DNA of 64,000 nucleotides, from positions 124,001 through 188,000 of the forward strand of contig JACRDN010000020.1 in assembly GCA_016218575.1 (NCBI GenBank), in the 5' to 3' direction. The stretch is from Elusimicrobiota bacterium. GTDB lineage: Bacteria > Elusimicrobiota > Elusimicrobia > UBA1565 > UBA9628. Shown piece after piece: positions 8,293-17,315 of this stretch (its first letter is position 1; the number at the start of each line of letters is the position of its first letter). Both the position numbers and the translations under genes were made by a program. A model generated the notes under the pieces. That model was not told the DNA's origin and did no database searches. It saw nothing but the letters and a program-made list of their open reading frames with translations.

Positions 8293-9462
8293 TCATTTTC
8301 GGCCCGGAAGAAGCATCATCCTTGTCCGAGAAAACACCCAAGACATCTTGGCGGCGGCTCTCGTGAAAAGTCCGGAAAACTTGACGTCCTTGATCCGCTT
8401 GGCCTCCACCCACTCGTCGAGATAGCTGGGGTCGTCGTAGCGGATTCGGTGGACGCCGCGGAAGTGCTTGAGGATGACGGCCGGCAGCCATTTCCCCTCG
8501 TACTCCACCAAGACCTTCTGGCCGATCGGGCGCATGGGCGGAGGCAGGAATGCCCGGGCCCGGGCCGCGTCTACCCATTCCTCGCGGGGCTGTCGCTTTT
8601 GCGAATATCGCACCTTGAGCCGCCCTCTCCGGGCCTCGATGACGCGCGCCCTCCGCCAAGAGCTTGCGTCTGGCACTTCCACATGCTCGCTTTCCCTGGG
8701 GGCAAGCTTGCGGGAGGTTCGGGCGATCTCCGCTCCAGGGCCGAAAATTCCCGTCGCCGCCGAGGCGGAGATCTGATCGTCGTTAAAGGCGAGTTCCGAC
8801 TGGATGTACTCGGCCCATTCCTCGAATTTCACACGCCCATCCCTGTTCAAGTCCACGGCGGGCTCCCCGCGAAGGCCGGCTAGGAGGGCTTCCGTGAACG
8901 TCCATTCCCCAGTCGAGCCGCTGGTATTGTCCACGGAGGAAAGAACAAAATAAGACACTCTTCCAAACAACTTGCCGGCTTCCACGGCGAGGCCCCCGGA
9001 GTAGCAGCAGTCGGCGGCGAGAATGGCCCGGGCGCCCTTGAAATCCCTCTCGATGTCATGGAAAATGGACTGAACGGTCCAAGCGCCCCTGTCGCGGGCC
9101 ATGAAATAGGACCGGCCGCGGGCGTCTACGTCCCCCTCCCCGGCGTAATAAAGGAAAAGGAAGTCCCCGGGCTTGGTCCGCGCCAAGGTCCGGCGGAACT
9201 CATCACGGATGCTGGCGGTAGTCGAAGCCTGGCGGTCCGTTAGGAAAACGATGCGCTCCCGCGAGACTCCCTTGGCCGCGAGAAATTCCATGAGCTCCCG
9301 GTCGCGGCGGCCGGCCTTCTGCTCCGGGGAGGCGGGAAAGGCGGGCCAGTCGATGATGCCGACCGCGAACACCCACGCCCGGGAGTAATCGATCTCCGAG
9401 GCGCGGGCCGGAGCGCCGGAAAACAGCACGGCCGCGGCTAAAAGGCCGTAAAAGGTCTTCAT
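8293..9462 (-). CDS. Secreted caspase-like (C14) protein with EF-hand and two Tudor/agenet-like C-terminal segments
   Basis: A 389-residue protein with a signal peptide (about 1-22). Residues 28-245 resemble the caspase/metacaspase fold. The catalytic-cysteine strand is ADCCYSGG (C153 in the DxCxSG motif), but the position of the catalytic histidine, normally YSGHG, reads YYAGEGD with E109 (codon gag). Residues 204-215 form a complete EF-hand loop (DxNxDGRxxxEE). Residues 268-306 and 314-357 look like two small SH3/Tudor- or agenet-like barrels (WRRARVIEARRGRLKVRYS and KWLPAVILKHFRGVHRIRY). It diverges from leuS with only 26 bases between start codons. Proteolytic activity is uncertain because the histidine is missing. 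Confidence 0.72.
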   Translation of the reverse strand: MKTFYGLLAAAVLFSGAPARASEIDYSRAWVFAVGIIDWPAFPASPEQKAGRRDRELMEFLAAKGVSRERIVFLTDRQASTTASIRDEFRRTLARTKPGDFLFLYYAGEGDVDARGRSYFMARDRGAWTVQSIFHDIERDFKGARAILAADCCYSGGLAVEAGKLFGRVSYFVLSSVDNTSGSTGEWTFTEALLAGLRGEPAVDLNRDGRVKFEEWAEYIQSELAFNDDQISASAATGIFGPGAEIARTSRKLAPRESEHVEVPDASSWRRARVIEARRGRLKVRYSQKRQPREEWVDAARARAFLPPPMRPIGQKVLVEYEGKWLPAVILKHFRGVHRIRYDDPSYLDEWVEAKRIKDVKFSGLFTRAAAKMSWVFSRTRMMLLPGRK

Positions 9463-9469
9463 GCCCAGA

Positions 9470-9475
9470 AAATTA
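9470..9475 (-). promoter_or_regulatory. -10 candidate for the caspase-like gene
   Basis: TAATTT on the minus strand ends 7 bases before the ATG at 9462. It lies back-to-back with the leuS -10, so two divergent promoters would share 26 bases. Confidence 0.4.
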
Positions 9476-9476
9476 C

Positions 9477-9482
9477 TATAAT
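9477..9482 (+). promoter_or_regulatory. -10 element for leuS
   Basis: Perfect TATAAT ending 6 bases before the GTG at 9489. The expected transcription start falls on the start codon, so the leuS message is probably leaderless. No good -35 match is visible. Confidence 0.6.
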
Positions 9483-9488
9483 TTCCCA

Positions 9489-11999
9489 GTGAAAGTCGAG
9501 CACATCGCCTTTGGCGAGATCGAGGCCAAATGGCAGGCGCGCTGGGAAGCGGAGGGGGTTTTCAAGGCCCCGAGAATTCCCCGGGAGGGCCGGAAATTCT
9601 ATTGCCTCGACATGTTCCCCTATCCCTCGGCCGACGGCCTGCACGTGGGCCACCCCGAGGGCTACACCGCCACCGACATATTGTGCCGCTTCAAGCGCAT
9701 GCAGGGCTTCGACGTCCTGCATCCCATGGGCTGGGACGCCTTCGGCCTGCCGGCCGAGAATTTCGCCCTCCAAACCGGCACCCACCCGCGCGTCGTCACC
9801 GAGCGCAACATCTCCAATTTCAGGCGCCAGATCAAGTCCCTGGGCTTCTCCTACGACTGGGACCGGGAGGTCAACACCACCTCCCCGGACTACTACCGCT
9901 GGACCCAGTGGATATTCCTCCAACTCTTCAAGAAGGGCCTGGCCTACGAGAGCACGGCCCCCATCAACTGGTGCCCCTCGTGCAAGACGGGTCTAGCCAA
10001 CGAGGAGGTGTTCAACGGGGCCTGCGAGCGCTGCGGGGCCACGGTGGAGCGCAAGAGCCTGCGGCAATGGATTCTGAAGATCACGGCCTACGCGGACCGC
10101 CTGGAAAACGACCTCGCGGCCTTGGACTGGCCGGCCTCGACTATGGCCATGCAGAGGCATTGGATCGGCCGCTCCGAGGGCGCCGAGGTAAGCTTCAAGC
10201 TCGCGGACAGCACGGAGCTCAAGGTCTTCACCACCCGACCCGACACGCTCTACGGGGCCACCTACCTGGTGCTGGCCCCCGAGCACGAGCTCGCCAGCCG
10301 CCTCGCAGCGCCGGCCCGCAAGTCCGAGGTGGCAGCGTATGTCGAGGCCGCCAAATCCAAGTCGGATCTTGAGCGCTCGGACCTGCAGAAAGACAAGACC
10401 GGGGTTTTTACCGGGGCCTACGCAGAGAACCCCGTCAACGGCAGGAAAATCCCGATCTGGGTCGCCGACTACGTGCTCATGGGCTACGGCACCGGGGCCA
10501 TCATGGCCGTCCCGGCGCACGACGCCAGGGATTGGGAGTTCGCCCGCGAGCACGGACTCTCCGTGATCCAGGTGGTGAGGCCCGTAGAGGGCCCCCAAAA
10601 CCCCGCGGAGGCCTTCGTAGAGGACGGGATCGCGGTCAATTCCCCCCTCTTCGAGGGCCTGCCCACGGCCTCGGCCAAGGAAAAGATCACCCGGCACCTG
10701 GAGCTCTCCGGCCAGGGGCGCCGCAGCGTGCAGTACAAACTGCGGGACTGGATTTTTTCGCGCCAGCGCTATTGGGGCGAGCCCATTCCCATCATCCACT
10801 GCCCGACCTGCGGCAAGGTCCCGGTCCCGGAGAAGGATTTGCCCGTGCTCCTGCCCGAGGTGGCCGACTACAAGCCGACCGGAACCGGGGAGTCGCCCCT
10901 GGCCGCAATCGAGTCCTGGGTCAAAACGGCCTGCCCCCAATGCCTAGCGCCCGCGCGCCGCGAGACCAACACCATGCCCCAGTGGGCCGGCTCCTGCTGG
11001 TACTACCTGCGCTTCATAGACCCCCGCAATCAAGGCGAACTCTGCTCCAAGGAGCTGGAGAATGCCTGGATGCCCGTGGACTGCTACGTGGGAGGGGCCG
11101 AGCACGCGGTGCTGCATCTGCTCTACGCCCGCTTCTGGCATAAGGCCCTCTTCGACGCCGGTGCCATTTCCACCCCCGAGCCCTTCAAAAAACTGCGGCA
11201 CCAAGGCATGATTCTCTCTTTCTCGCACAGGGACTCCAAGGGTTGCTACCACCCTTACGACACGGTCGAGTACGACGAGCAGGGAAGCCCTCTCCTCGCC
11301 GCCACCGGCGAGAGGCTCGACTCCCAGGTCGAAAAAATGTCGAAGTCGAAGAAAAACGTGGTCAATCCCGACTCCATCCTCAAGAGCCACGGGGCCGACG
11401 CCTTCCGTCTCTACGAGATGTTCATGGGCCCCTTCGAGCAGTCCAAGCCCTGGGACATGCGAAACATCGAGGGCGTGGCGCGCTTCCTGCGCAAGGCCTG
11501 GTCTCTGATCCTGGCGGCCGAACCCGCCAATGGGGAAGGCTTAAAAAGCCTTCGACACAAGACCATCAAGAAAGTGACCGGGGACATCGAGCAGTTCGGC
11601 TTTAACACCGCGATCTCGGCTCTCATGATTTACTTGAACGAGCTCCAGTCCCAAAAGCCCCCGGCCCGGGCCGACCTGGAGGCCTTCCTGATTTTGCTCA
11701 ATCCCTTCGCGCCACACTTGACCGAGGAGCTATGGGAGAGGCTGGGTCATGAGAAATGCCTGGCGCGAGAACCCTGGCCCGCCTATGACGAAGACCTCAT
11801 CAAGGAAGACCAAGTCGAGTACGCGGTCCAGGTCAATGGCAAGGTGCGGGCCACCTTCCGGTTCGAGGCGGACGCGCCCGAGCGCTCGGTACGGGAGGCC
11901 GCCTTGGCCTTGGAGAAGATCCAGGCCGCGATGGCCGGCAAGGCCGTGCTCAAGGCCATCGTCGTGCCCAACCGCTTGGTCAATATCGTGGTAAAATAG
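9489..11999 (+). CDS. leuS: Leucyl-tRNA synthetase
   Basis: An 836-residue class I aminoacyl-tRNA synthetase that charges tRNA-Leu. The HIGH-type motif is HVGH in the YPSADGLHVGHPEGYT region (about residue 48), the editing (CP1) domain follows with TTRPDTLYGATY, and the class I KMSKS motif is present as KMSKSKKN. Length is near the usual bacterial value. It starts with GTG at 9489; no Shine-Dalgarno is visible and a TATAAT sits 6 bases upstream. lptE and holA follow, the arrangement leuS-lptE-holA known from many diderm bacteria. Confidence 0.98.
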   Translation: MKVEHIAFGEIEAKWQARWEAEGVFKAPRIPREGRKFYCLDMFPYPSADGLHVGHPEGYTATDILCRFKRMQGFDVLHPMGWDAFGLPAENFALQTGTHPRVVTERNISNFRRQIKSLGFSYDWDREVNTTSPDYYRWTQWIFLQLFKKGLAYESTAPINWCPSCKTGLANEEVFNGACERCGATVERKSLRQWILKITAYADRLENDLAALDWPASTMAMQRHWIGRSEGAEVSFKLADSTELKVFTTRPDTLYGATYLVLAPEHELASRLAAPARKSEVAAYVEAAKSKSDLERSDLQKDKTGVFTGAYAENPVNGRKIPIWVADYVLMGYGTGAIMAVPAHDARDWEFAREHGLSVIQVVRPVEGPQNPAEAFVEDGIAVNSPLFEGLPTASAKEKITRHLELSGQGRRSVQYKLRDWIFSRQRYWGEPIPIIHCPTCGKVPVPEKDLPVLLPEVADYKPTGTGESPLAAIESWVKTACPQCLAPARRETNTMPQWAGSCWYYLRFIDPRNQGELCSKELENAWMPVDCYVGGAEHAVLHLLYARFWHKALFDAGAISTPEPFKKLRHQGMILSFSHRDSKGCYHPYDTVEYDEQGSPLLAATGERLDSQVEKMSKSKKNVVNPDSILKSHGADAFRLYEMFMGPFEQSKPWDMRNIEGVARFLRKAWSLILAAEPANGEGLKSLRHKTIKKVTGDIEQFGFNTAISALMIYLNELQSQKPPARADLEAFLILLNPFAPHLTEELWERLGHEKCLAREPWPAYDEDLIKEDQVEYAVQVNGKVRATFRFEADAPERSVREAALALEKIQAAMAGKAVLKAIVVPNRLVNIVVK

Positions 12000-12009
12000 G
12001 CTTGAATCC

Positions 12010-12633
12010 ATGGCAAATCTACGGAAAGTCATCCTAGCCTCCCTGGCCCTTCTGGCATCCGGCTGCGGGCAGGACATCGCCTACCATCCCTCGCCCCAAC
12101 TCCTTCCCAGCCACATCAAGCGCCTGGCCCTGCGCCCCGTGGTCAACAAGACCCAGCAGTTCGGCCTCGAGGACAAGCTCACCTTGCGCATGCGCGACGA
12201 GTTCCTGCGCGACGGGCGCTATCCCGTCGTGCCCGAGTCGGAGGCCGACGGCATGGTTTGGGTCACCATCGCCCGCTACATCCTGACCCCGGTCCAGTAC
12301 GACGCCAACCTCATCCCCACGGCCTACAAGCTCCGCATCGTGGTGGACCTGCAGTTCGTGGACAAGGTCAACAACACCGCGCTCTGGGAAGAGAAAAACA
12401 TGGAGGGGATACAGACCTACGCCGCCTCCACCTTGCCCGGAGGCATGACCGAGGAGCAGGCCCGGGAGGCCATCTGGGACGTGCTCGCCCGCGACATCGT
12501 CAAGCGCGTGGTGGAGGGCTTCGGCTCGGTCACGGGCACCTCGGAGAGGCGCATCACGGGCGACGCGCCCTCGACCCCGCCCGCGGTCCAGCCCGGCGCG
12601 CCCATCACGCCGGTGCTCCCCAACACCTACTGA
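12010..12633 (+). CDS. lptE: LPS-assembly lipoprotein LptE-like
   Basis: A 207-residue lipoprotein: residues 1-18 are a signal sequence ending in a lipobox (LLASGC, C19). The body has the mixed alpha/beta pattern of LptE/LptE-like proteins, with IKRLALRPVVNKT near residue 38 and a long polar C-terminus rich in Pro and Thr. LptE is the outer-membrane plug partner of LptD in lipopolysaccharide export. Sequence identity in this family is low, so the call relies largely on the lipobox, size and the conserved leuS-lptE-holA context. Confidence 0.78.
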   Translation: MANLRKVILASLALLASGCGQDIAYHPSPQLLPSHIKRLALRPVVNKTQQFGLEDKLTLRMRDEFLRDGRYPVVPESEADGMVWVTIARYILTPVQYDANLIPTAYKLRIVVDLQFVDKVNNTALWEEKNMEGIQTYAASTLPGGMTEEQAREAIWDVLARDIVKRVVEGFGSVTGTSERRITGDAPSTPPAVQPGAPITPVLPNTY

Positions 12634-12643
12634 GGGCGCGGTC

Positions 12644-13645
12644 ATGGAGTTCAAGCCCGCCGAGCTCGCCAAGGAGTGGCGCTCCAAGAGCCTCAAGCCC
12701 GTCTACTATCTTGTCGGAGAGGAAAGCTCGGGCAAGGCCCAGGCCCTGGAGATACTAAAAACCGCCTTCAAGGAGGACAGCTTCAATTTCCGGGAATTCT
12801 CGGGAGATCCGAACGCCGAGGTCTCCGCCATTCTGTCAGAGGCCATGACCTTGCCGGTTTTCGCGGAGCGCCGGGTGGTCCTCGTGAGCAACCCAAAGAT
12901 CCCGGCCGAGGCGCGGGAAGCCCTGGCCGAATACTTGAAAGAGCCTTTACCCAGCACCACCGTGGTACTGCTCTGCGATGACAAGAAACCCGACCCCAAG
13001 GACCGCTTGACGGCCGCGGTCCTTGCAAAGGGAGCCGTCTGCCTCTTTAGCCCCTTAAGGGAGGAGGAGGCCGCGGAAAGGCTCAAGGCCGAGGCGCGCA
13101 AGCGGGGCAAGGTCTTGAGCGAGCAAGCCTGCGCCACCCTTCTCTCCGAAGTGGGCACGGATTGGGGGCTCTTGAGCCAGGAACTGGAAAAAATCCTGTT
13201 GTTTGCCGCCTCGTCCCAGATCGGGACTCACGAGGTCCTGGAGTGCCTGGGCTACCATAAACTGGCCGACCCATTCCTCTTGACGCGCCTGGTCCAGGAG
13301 CGCAAAACCAAGGAGTCCCTCGGGCACCTCCAGCGCCTGTTCGCCACGGGAAAGCCCGAGGAACAGGCCTTCAAGGCGCTTTACCAGATCTCGGCCGCGG
13401 TGCAGAAGCAGCTGCGCGGCAAGCGCATGCAGGCCGCCGGGAAGGCTCCCGAGGAGATATTCCACAAGCTCCGCCTGCACAGCTACTGGGACAAGGACTA
13501 TCTAAGCCGTCTTGCCAAGCTCGGCGAGAAGCGGCTCATCTCCAACCTCAATCGCTGCGTCCAGACCGAGGCGGATCTTAAATCCAAGCCCTGGCTAGAC
13601 CCCAAAATCGAGATCGAGCAGCTTGTGATAGATATAGGCGCCTAG
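12644..13645 (+). CDS. holA: DNA polymerase III delta subunit
   Basis: A 333-residue clamp-loader subunit. The N-terminus (KPVYYLVGEESSGKAQAL) has the degenerate P-loop of HolA, residues about 85-115 (PVFAERRVVLVSNP) match the family, and the C-terminal half carries the helical collar region (LSQELEKILLFA, then ISAAVQKQLRGKRM). It opens the beta clamp within the DnaX complex. It starts 10 bases after lptE and its last bases overlap the convergent 1012-residue gene by 4. Confidence 0.92.
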   Translation: MEFKPAELAKEWRSKSLKPVYYLVGEESSGKAQALEILKTAFKEDSFNFREFSGDPNAEVSAILSEAMTLPVFAERRVVLVSNPKIPAEAREALAEYLKEPLPSTTVVLLCDDKKPDPKDRLTAAVLAKGAVCLFSPLREEEAAERLKAEARKRGKVLSEQACATLLSEVGTDWGLLSQELEKILLFAASSQIGTHEVLECLGYHKLADPFLLTRLVQERKTKESLGHLQRLFATGKPEEQAFKALYQISAAVQKQLRGKRMQAAGKAPEEIFHKLRLHSYWDKDYLSRLAKLGEKRLISNLNRCVQTEADLKSKPWLDPKIEIEQLVIDIGA

Positions 13646-16600
13646 AGGAGCCCCCCGACCCCGGACCCTCCTCCACCCCCACCGCCGCCAGGGGGAAGAG
13701 GAGGAGCAAACCATGTCAGCAGCATGAAACCCCCCAGGATCACTGCCGCGATCAAAAATGAAACCACAGTAATGAAAGCAGTCGTCTCATAAAACAGCAC
13801 CGGCTTTTGATAATCAATGATCGCATCGGGACTGCGCCCCTGGGGATTGCCGCGACTGAGAGCTTCCTTCAAAGACTTTGCTCCATATTTGAACCCGATA
13901 TCAATGCCGAAATACTTCCTCATGATGTACGTGGCGGAAGTGGCGCAGGAGAGAGATTGGATGAATAATTTTTCCCCTTTTTTAACCAGAGGCCAGGCAA
14001 ATCCGTTTTTGTCTTTGAGAAATACCTCGCCGTTTTCATCCACAATTTCCGCGCTTGTATTGACAATCCGTCCATCCAAGCTCAAACGGTCGTCTGGAAG
14101 CCGAGAAATCTCCAATTCTCTGGAATCAATATCAAAGAACGGCCGCATGGCCTCGTGCAGTCCATCAATTCCGCTTAGGACCTCTTGAATTCTTTCCTTG
14201 CCCACTTGGAACATGAACCCTTTTTCCTTTTTTATACGTGGGTTAAATTCTTTGGGAATATAATTCGGGAAACTATAACTCTTTCTTCCTATCCTCAAAA
14301 AAACATGCTCATAGCCGGGGCTATAATAGACCTCCACGCTGGAATCAAGGAAATCCTGGTAAGCCTTTGACTTTAAATCCAGCTCCCCGCCGTCCTTGTA
14401 GTAGACATATTCCTTGCCGTTGGAAAACTCCCGCATTTCGTGGGGATGCGCCATGACTTGGGAAATTGAACGCACGAAGGGCGCCGCCGCCAAGGGCGGC
14501 CCGCGCGCGCCGCCGGCCGTCAGAATATTGTTTTTAAACGTCTGGAAGTATTCCGAGAGATTGGCCTCATAACCCCATCGGGCCACGGCTGTCTGCAGCG
14601 GCTCGATAAGACCTTCGCTGGAGGCGCCGCCGTCCCTTTCCCTCTCGACAAGGCTGTTGACCCGCCTGATAAAGCCTCTGGAAGCCCTCTCAATGCGGAG
14701 CAAGGCTTGCGGCTTCTCAGTTGGGGGGAGATTTTGAATAACCGGGTGGCGACTCCAGTCCCTCAAGGGATAGAAGAATCTCTCGGCCAGCGGAGCTGCT
14801 CCTATCCTGATGGAAGGGTTGAGGACGCTGCGCTTGATTTTTTCTTCCGCCGCTTCCCCGATTCTTTGAAAGAAATCTCTCCAAGCCGCCGCATCAATGA
14901 AGATATCAAGCTCTCGGGCCCGCTGCGCGGGCAAATCCGGAGACAGAAGTTTGATCTCTGCAAACGGCTCAAAAGGCGTCAAGTCTCCCGAAACGGCCAA
15001 TATCCTCGAGAACTCATCCATGGCGGATAGAAGCTCTTCATCTCTTTTATGGAATTGCCTGAACTCGTGGCCCTTATATCCTTCAGGATAAATGTCATCC
15101 CTAAATACCGGGGCATAGCTCAACCGGGCGCTGCCCGGCCGCCCCACTTTTTGCCCCCGCCCGGCTCTGCGCTCCAATTCCAAGAACAGCTCGCGATCCG
15201 CCTCCCCGAGCGGCCCCAAGGAATGATGGACGAGGTTCTTTCCCGGCAAAACCTCGGGACGCTTCAAAAATTGCCCATAATTTCTTTCCAGGCTTTTTAG
15301 CTGGGCGAGGTCCGACTCAAAAACGACATAGCCGGCGGTGCCTTGAACCTCATCGTAGTCCTTGTATGCGTCATGCCCCTGCAGGGAGATCGGGCCGTAG
15401 CGCCGGATGAGGAACCTTACGGAATCCCTCAACTTCCCCATGGAATCGAACACCAAGCCATTCATTTCAAAATTCCCGTCGCCCTCAAAGCGCAGCAAGG
15501 CGGGCAATTTCCGCGGCGCCGTCGAAAGCTTTCTAAGGGCAACCACCCCTTTTTTTTGCGTTTTTGGAAACGCCTGTTCCGCCGCGGCCAACCTCTCCCG
15601 GAAGGCCATTTTTCTCCACTTCTTCTCGGGAATGGAGGGAGGGCGGTAGTCCCATAAAACAGCCGGATTCTCACGGAGATTGAACTCCGCTTCAATGCCG
15701 AAGCTGATGGGGCGCCTTCTGTCGAAGCGAACATGCCTGCGCTCTGGAACAGGGACCTTGAAATCGAGGATGCTGTCCTCTCCCGATCTTTCATAGGCCT
15801 CGGCCAGGAAATGAGCGTCGGCTCGAGAGCGCACCGTGACGTAAACGATCCCGGAGGGATCCCTAAACGTGGCTCGCACGCCTTCTGGAACTTTCCGAAA
15901 CTCATGCTTCTTGGCCAGGCGCCTGGCCTCAAGCGCGGTCCGGAGCATTCCCCGGCCGGCCTCGATCATCCCGTGAATCCGCGATTTTCCTGGCTCAACC
16001 CCATGTTCTGCGGGCGGGCGAGGGGGCTCCAACGCGGCCGGCTCTTGCCCGGGTCCGGAATATTTCCCAAGCCCCGAAAGAGGGACCGCTTTCGTCTCAA
16101 GGGGCGCGACCACGGGAGTAGGAGCTGGCACGACCGCCGCAATCGAGGCGTCAAAGAAGCGTTTTAAATTGGCGTCCAGTCGCGCGACGCTTTGCCAAGG
16201 AGCGCCGGCACTAATGCCCAATTGCCTTCGCAATATGAGGACGGTCCTCTCCAAACTAGCATCTTTTTGAGAAAACCTCTGGATTTCACGAGCCGCCGCC
16301 GCGATCGCGGACAAATTCTCAGGACCCAACTTTTGGCTGAGCCCCTGGTGAACAATGAACGCCCCCGGCATGGCTGGGAAGGCCCGGTTTAACAAGAGGG
16401 CCAACACCGTCCGGGCCGACTGACGCTCCCCCATGGAGGCGAAATCCATGGACGGCGCCCCAGCCAAGGCCTTCAGATACTCAAGCCCTCTTTTAGGCGG
16501 CAAGGACAAAAAATGATTCAGCTGGTTGGAGACGATTGAGCGGAATTGGGCCTCAGCAGGGTTCACGGCACGTACAACCCGCGCCTCCATGGGCGAGGCA

Positions 16601-16680
16601 ATAGGCCTGGCCAAGCTTCTGGAAACAAAAAAGCCCAGGCTCAGAAACGACACCAGGGCCGATTTGGCAAGCGCAGCCAT
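13642..16680 (-). CDS. Large envelope protein with amidoligase-like and NlpC/P60-like regions
   Basis: A 1012-residue protein with an N-terminal signal-like segment (residues 1-25) and a C-terminal membrane helix (about 966-990) followed by a Pro/Gly-rich tail. Residues 327-334 (FGIEAEFN) match the GIExE motif of the glutamate-cysteine ligase/amidoligase superfamily, DGNFEMNG (401-408) and GHEFRQFH (537-544) could be its other metal/ATP motifs. Residues about 780-930 contain EHVFLRIG (H792), YSF and SCATSATYIMRKYFG (C912), an order seen in permuted NlpC/P60-like cysteine hydrolases. Both assignments are pattern-based inference. Base composition is less GC-rich than neighbours, hinting at different ancestry. 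A TAAAAA hexamer lies 5 bases before the ATG. Confidence 0.6.
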   Translation of the reverse strand: MAALAKSALVSFLSLGFFVSRSLARPIASPMEARVVRAVNPAEAQFRSIVSNQLNHFLSLPPKRGLEYLKALAGAPSMDFASMGERQSARTVLALLLNRAFPAMPGAFIVHQGLSQKLGPENLSAIAAAAREIQRFSQKDASLERTVLILRRQLGISAGAPWQSVARLDANLKRFFDASIAAVVPAPTPVVAPLETKAVPLSGLGKYSGPGQEPAALEPPRPPAEHGVEPGKSRIHGMIEAGRGMLRTALEARRLAKKHEFRKVPEGVRATFRDPSGIVYVTVRSRADAHFLAEAYERSGEDSILDFKVPVPERRHVRFDRRRPISFGIEAEFNLRENPAVLWDYRPPSIPEKKWRKMAFRERLAAAEQAFPKTQKKGVVALRKLSTAPRKLPALLRFEGDGNFEMNGLVFDSMGKLRDSVRFLIRRYGPISLQGHDAYKDYDEVQGTAGYVVFESDLAQLKSLERNYGQFLKRPEVLPGKNLVHHSLGPLGEADRELFLELERRAGRGQKVGRPGSARLSYAPVFRDDIYPEGYKGHEFRQFHKRDEELLSAMDEFSRILAVSGDLTPFEPFAEIKLLSPDLPAQRARELDIFIDAAAWRDFFQRIGEAAEEKIKRSVLNPSIRIGAAPLAERFFYPLRDWSRHPVIQNLPPTEKPQALLRIERASRGFIRRVNSLVERERDGGASSEGLIEPLQTAVARWGYEANLSEYFQTFKNNILTAGGARGPPLAAAPFVRSISQVMAHPHEMREFSNGKEYVYYKDGGELDLKSKAYQDFLDSSVEVYYSPGYEHVFLRIGRKSYSFPNYIPKEFNPRIKKEKGFMFQVGKERIQEVLSGIDGLHEAMRPFFDIDSRELEISRLPDDRLSLDGRIVNTSAEIVDENGEVFLKDKNGFAWPLVKKGEKLFIQSLSCATSATYIMRKYFGIDIGFKYGAKSLKEALSRGNPQGRSPDAIIDYQKPVLFYETTAFITVVSFLIAAVILGGFMLLTWFAPPLPPGGGGGGGGSGVGGLL

Positions 16681-16717
16681 GCTCGTTTTTAGCCCGAAAA
16701 ACCGTGGGAAACGAGGA

Positions 16718-16753
16718 GCAAAAGGCCCTCAGGAAGATGGGCCAAAGGACCTA
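16718..16753. promoter_or_regulatory. GGGCC motif cluster upstream of the 1012-residue gene
   Basis: AAAAGGCCCTCAGG (16720-16733) and TGGGCCAAAGGACC (16738-16751) lie in the gap between the large envelope gene and rpsT. The nearer core is 32 bases from the candidate -10 (complement of 16686-16691), about one helical turn further than at the other sites. Confidence 0.4.
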
Positions 16754-16797
16754 CACCCGCTGCATTCAGCGCACGGCTTTAACCCTGCGCTAAACCG

Positions 16798-17088
16798 TCA
16801 AACGGCCGAAGGCTGGACTTGGGCTTTCTGGACGAGGCGGGACTTCTTGCGGGCCGCCGCCTTCCAATGGATGGTGCCGCGCTGGGCGGCCTTGTCTATC
16901 GCCGCGGCGGCCTTGGACAGGAGGTCGGCAACCTTGCCGGCGTCCTTGGCCGAGACCGCGTCCATCACGGCTCGGACCGCGAGCTTGACTCCCTTCTTGA
17001 CGGAACGGTTGCGCGCCTGATGCTTGATCGCCTGCCTGTCGGCTTTGAGAGCCGATGGGTGGCGCTTTGTTTTCTTTGCTTGTGCCAT
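16798..17088 (-). CDS. rpsT: 30S ribosomal protein bS20
   Basis: A 96-residue, strongly basic protein with the bS20 features: a Lys/Arg-rich N-terminus (KKTKRHPSALKADRQ), helical body (RSVKKGVKLAVRAVMDA) and the KAAARKKSRL C-terminal helix. It binds 16S rRNA in the small subunit. Monocistronic here; TAATAT/TTTAAT hexamers lie 5-7 bases before the ATG, and no Shine-Dalgarno is seen. Confidence 0.95.
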   Translation of the reverse strand: MAQAKKTKRHPSALKADRQAIKHQARNRSVKKGVKLAVRAVMDAVSAKDAGKVADLLSKAAAAIDKAAQRGTIHWKAAARKKSRLVQKAQVQPSAV

Positions 17089-17158
17089 AAACTATATTAA
17101 ATCATTTTACATCCGCACCGTCAACAAAATGGTAGAATGGCTTTGTCGCTTCCAGAAC

Positions 17159-17235
17159 GGTGCGATACCCAAGTGGTCCAAGGGGACGGTCTGCAAAACC
17201 GTTACTCGCGGGTTCGAATCCCGCTCGCACCTCCA
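17159..17235 (+). tRNA. tRNA-Cys(GCA)
   Basis: A cloverleaf folds with acceptor GGTGCGA/TCGCACC, anticodon stem ACGGT/ACCGT around loop CTGCAAA (anticodon GCA), and T arm GCGGG-TTCGAAT-CCCGC. The discriminator is T and CCA is encoded (17233-17235). Confidence 0.95.
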
Positions 17236-17281
17236 CTTTCAGCCTTCCCCGGGCGATAATCGTCTGTTTAACAAATTTATC

Positions 17282-17309
17282 TTGACAATTCCAAATATCT
17301 ATGTAAAAT
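17282..17309 (+). promoter_or_regulatory. Full sigma-70 type promoter of the AAA/DUF4143 gene
   Basis: TTGACA (17282-17287), a 16-base spacer, and TAAAAT (17304-17309), then 6 bases to the ATG at 17316. This is the clearest promoter in the window and points to a leaderless message. Confidence 0.75.
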
Positions 17310-17315
17310 GGAATT

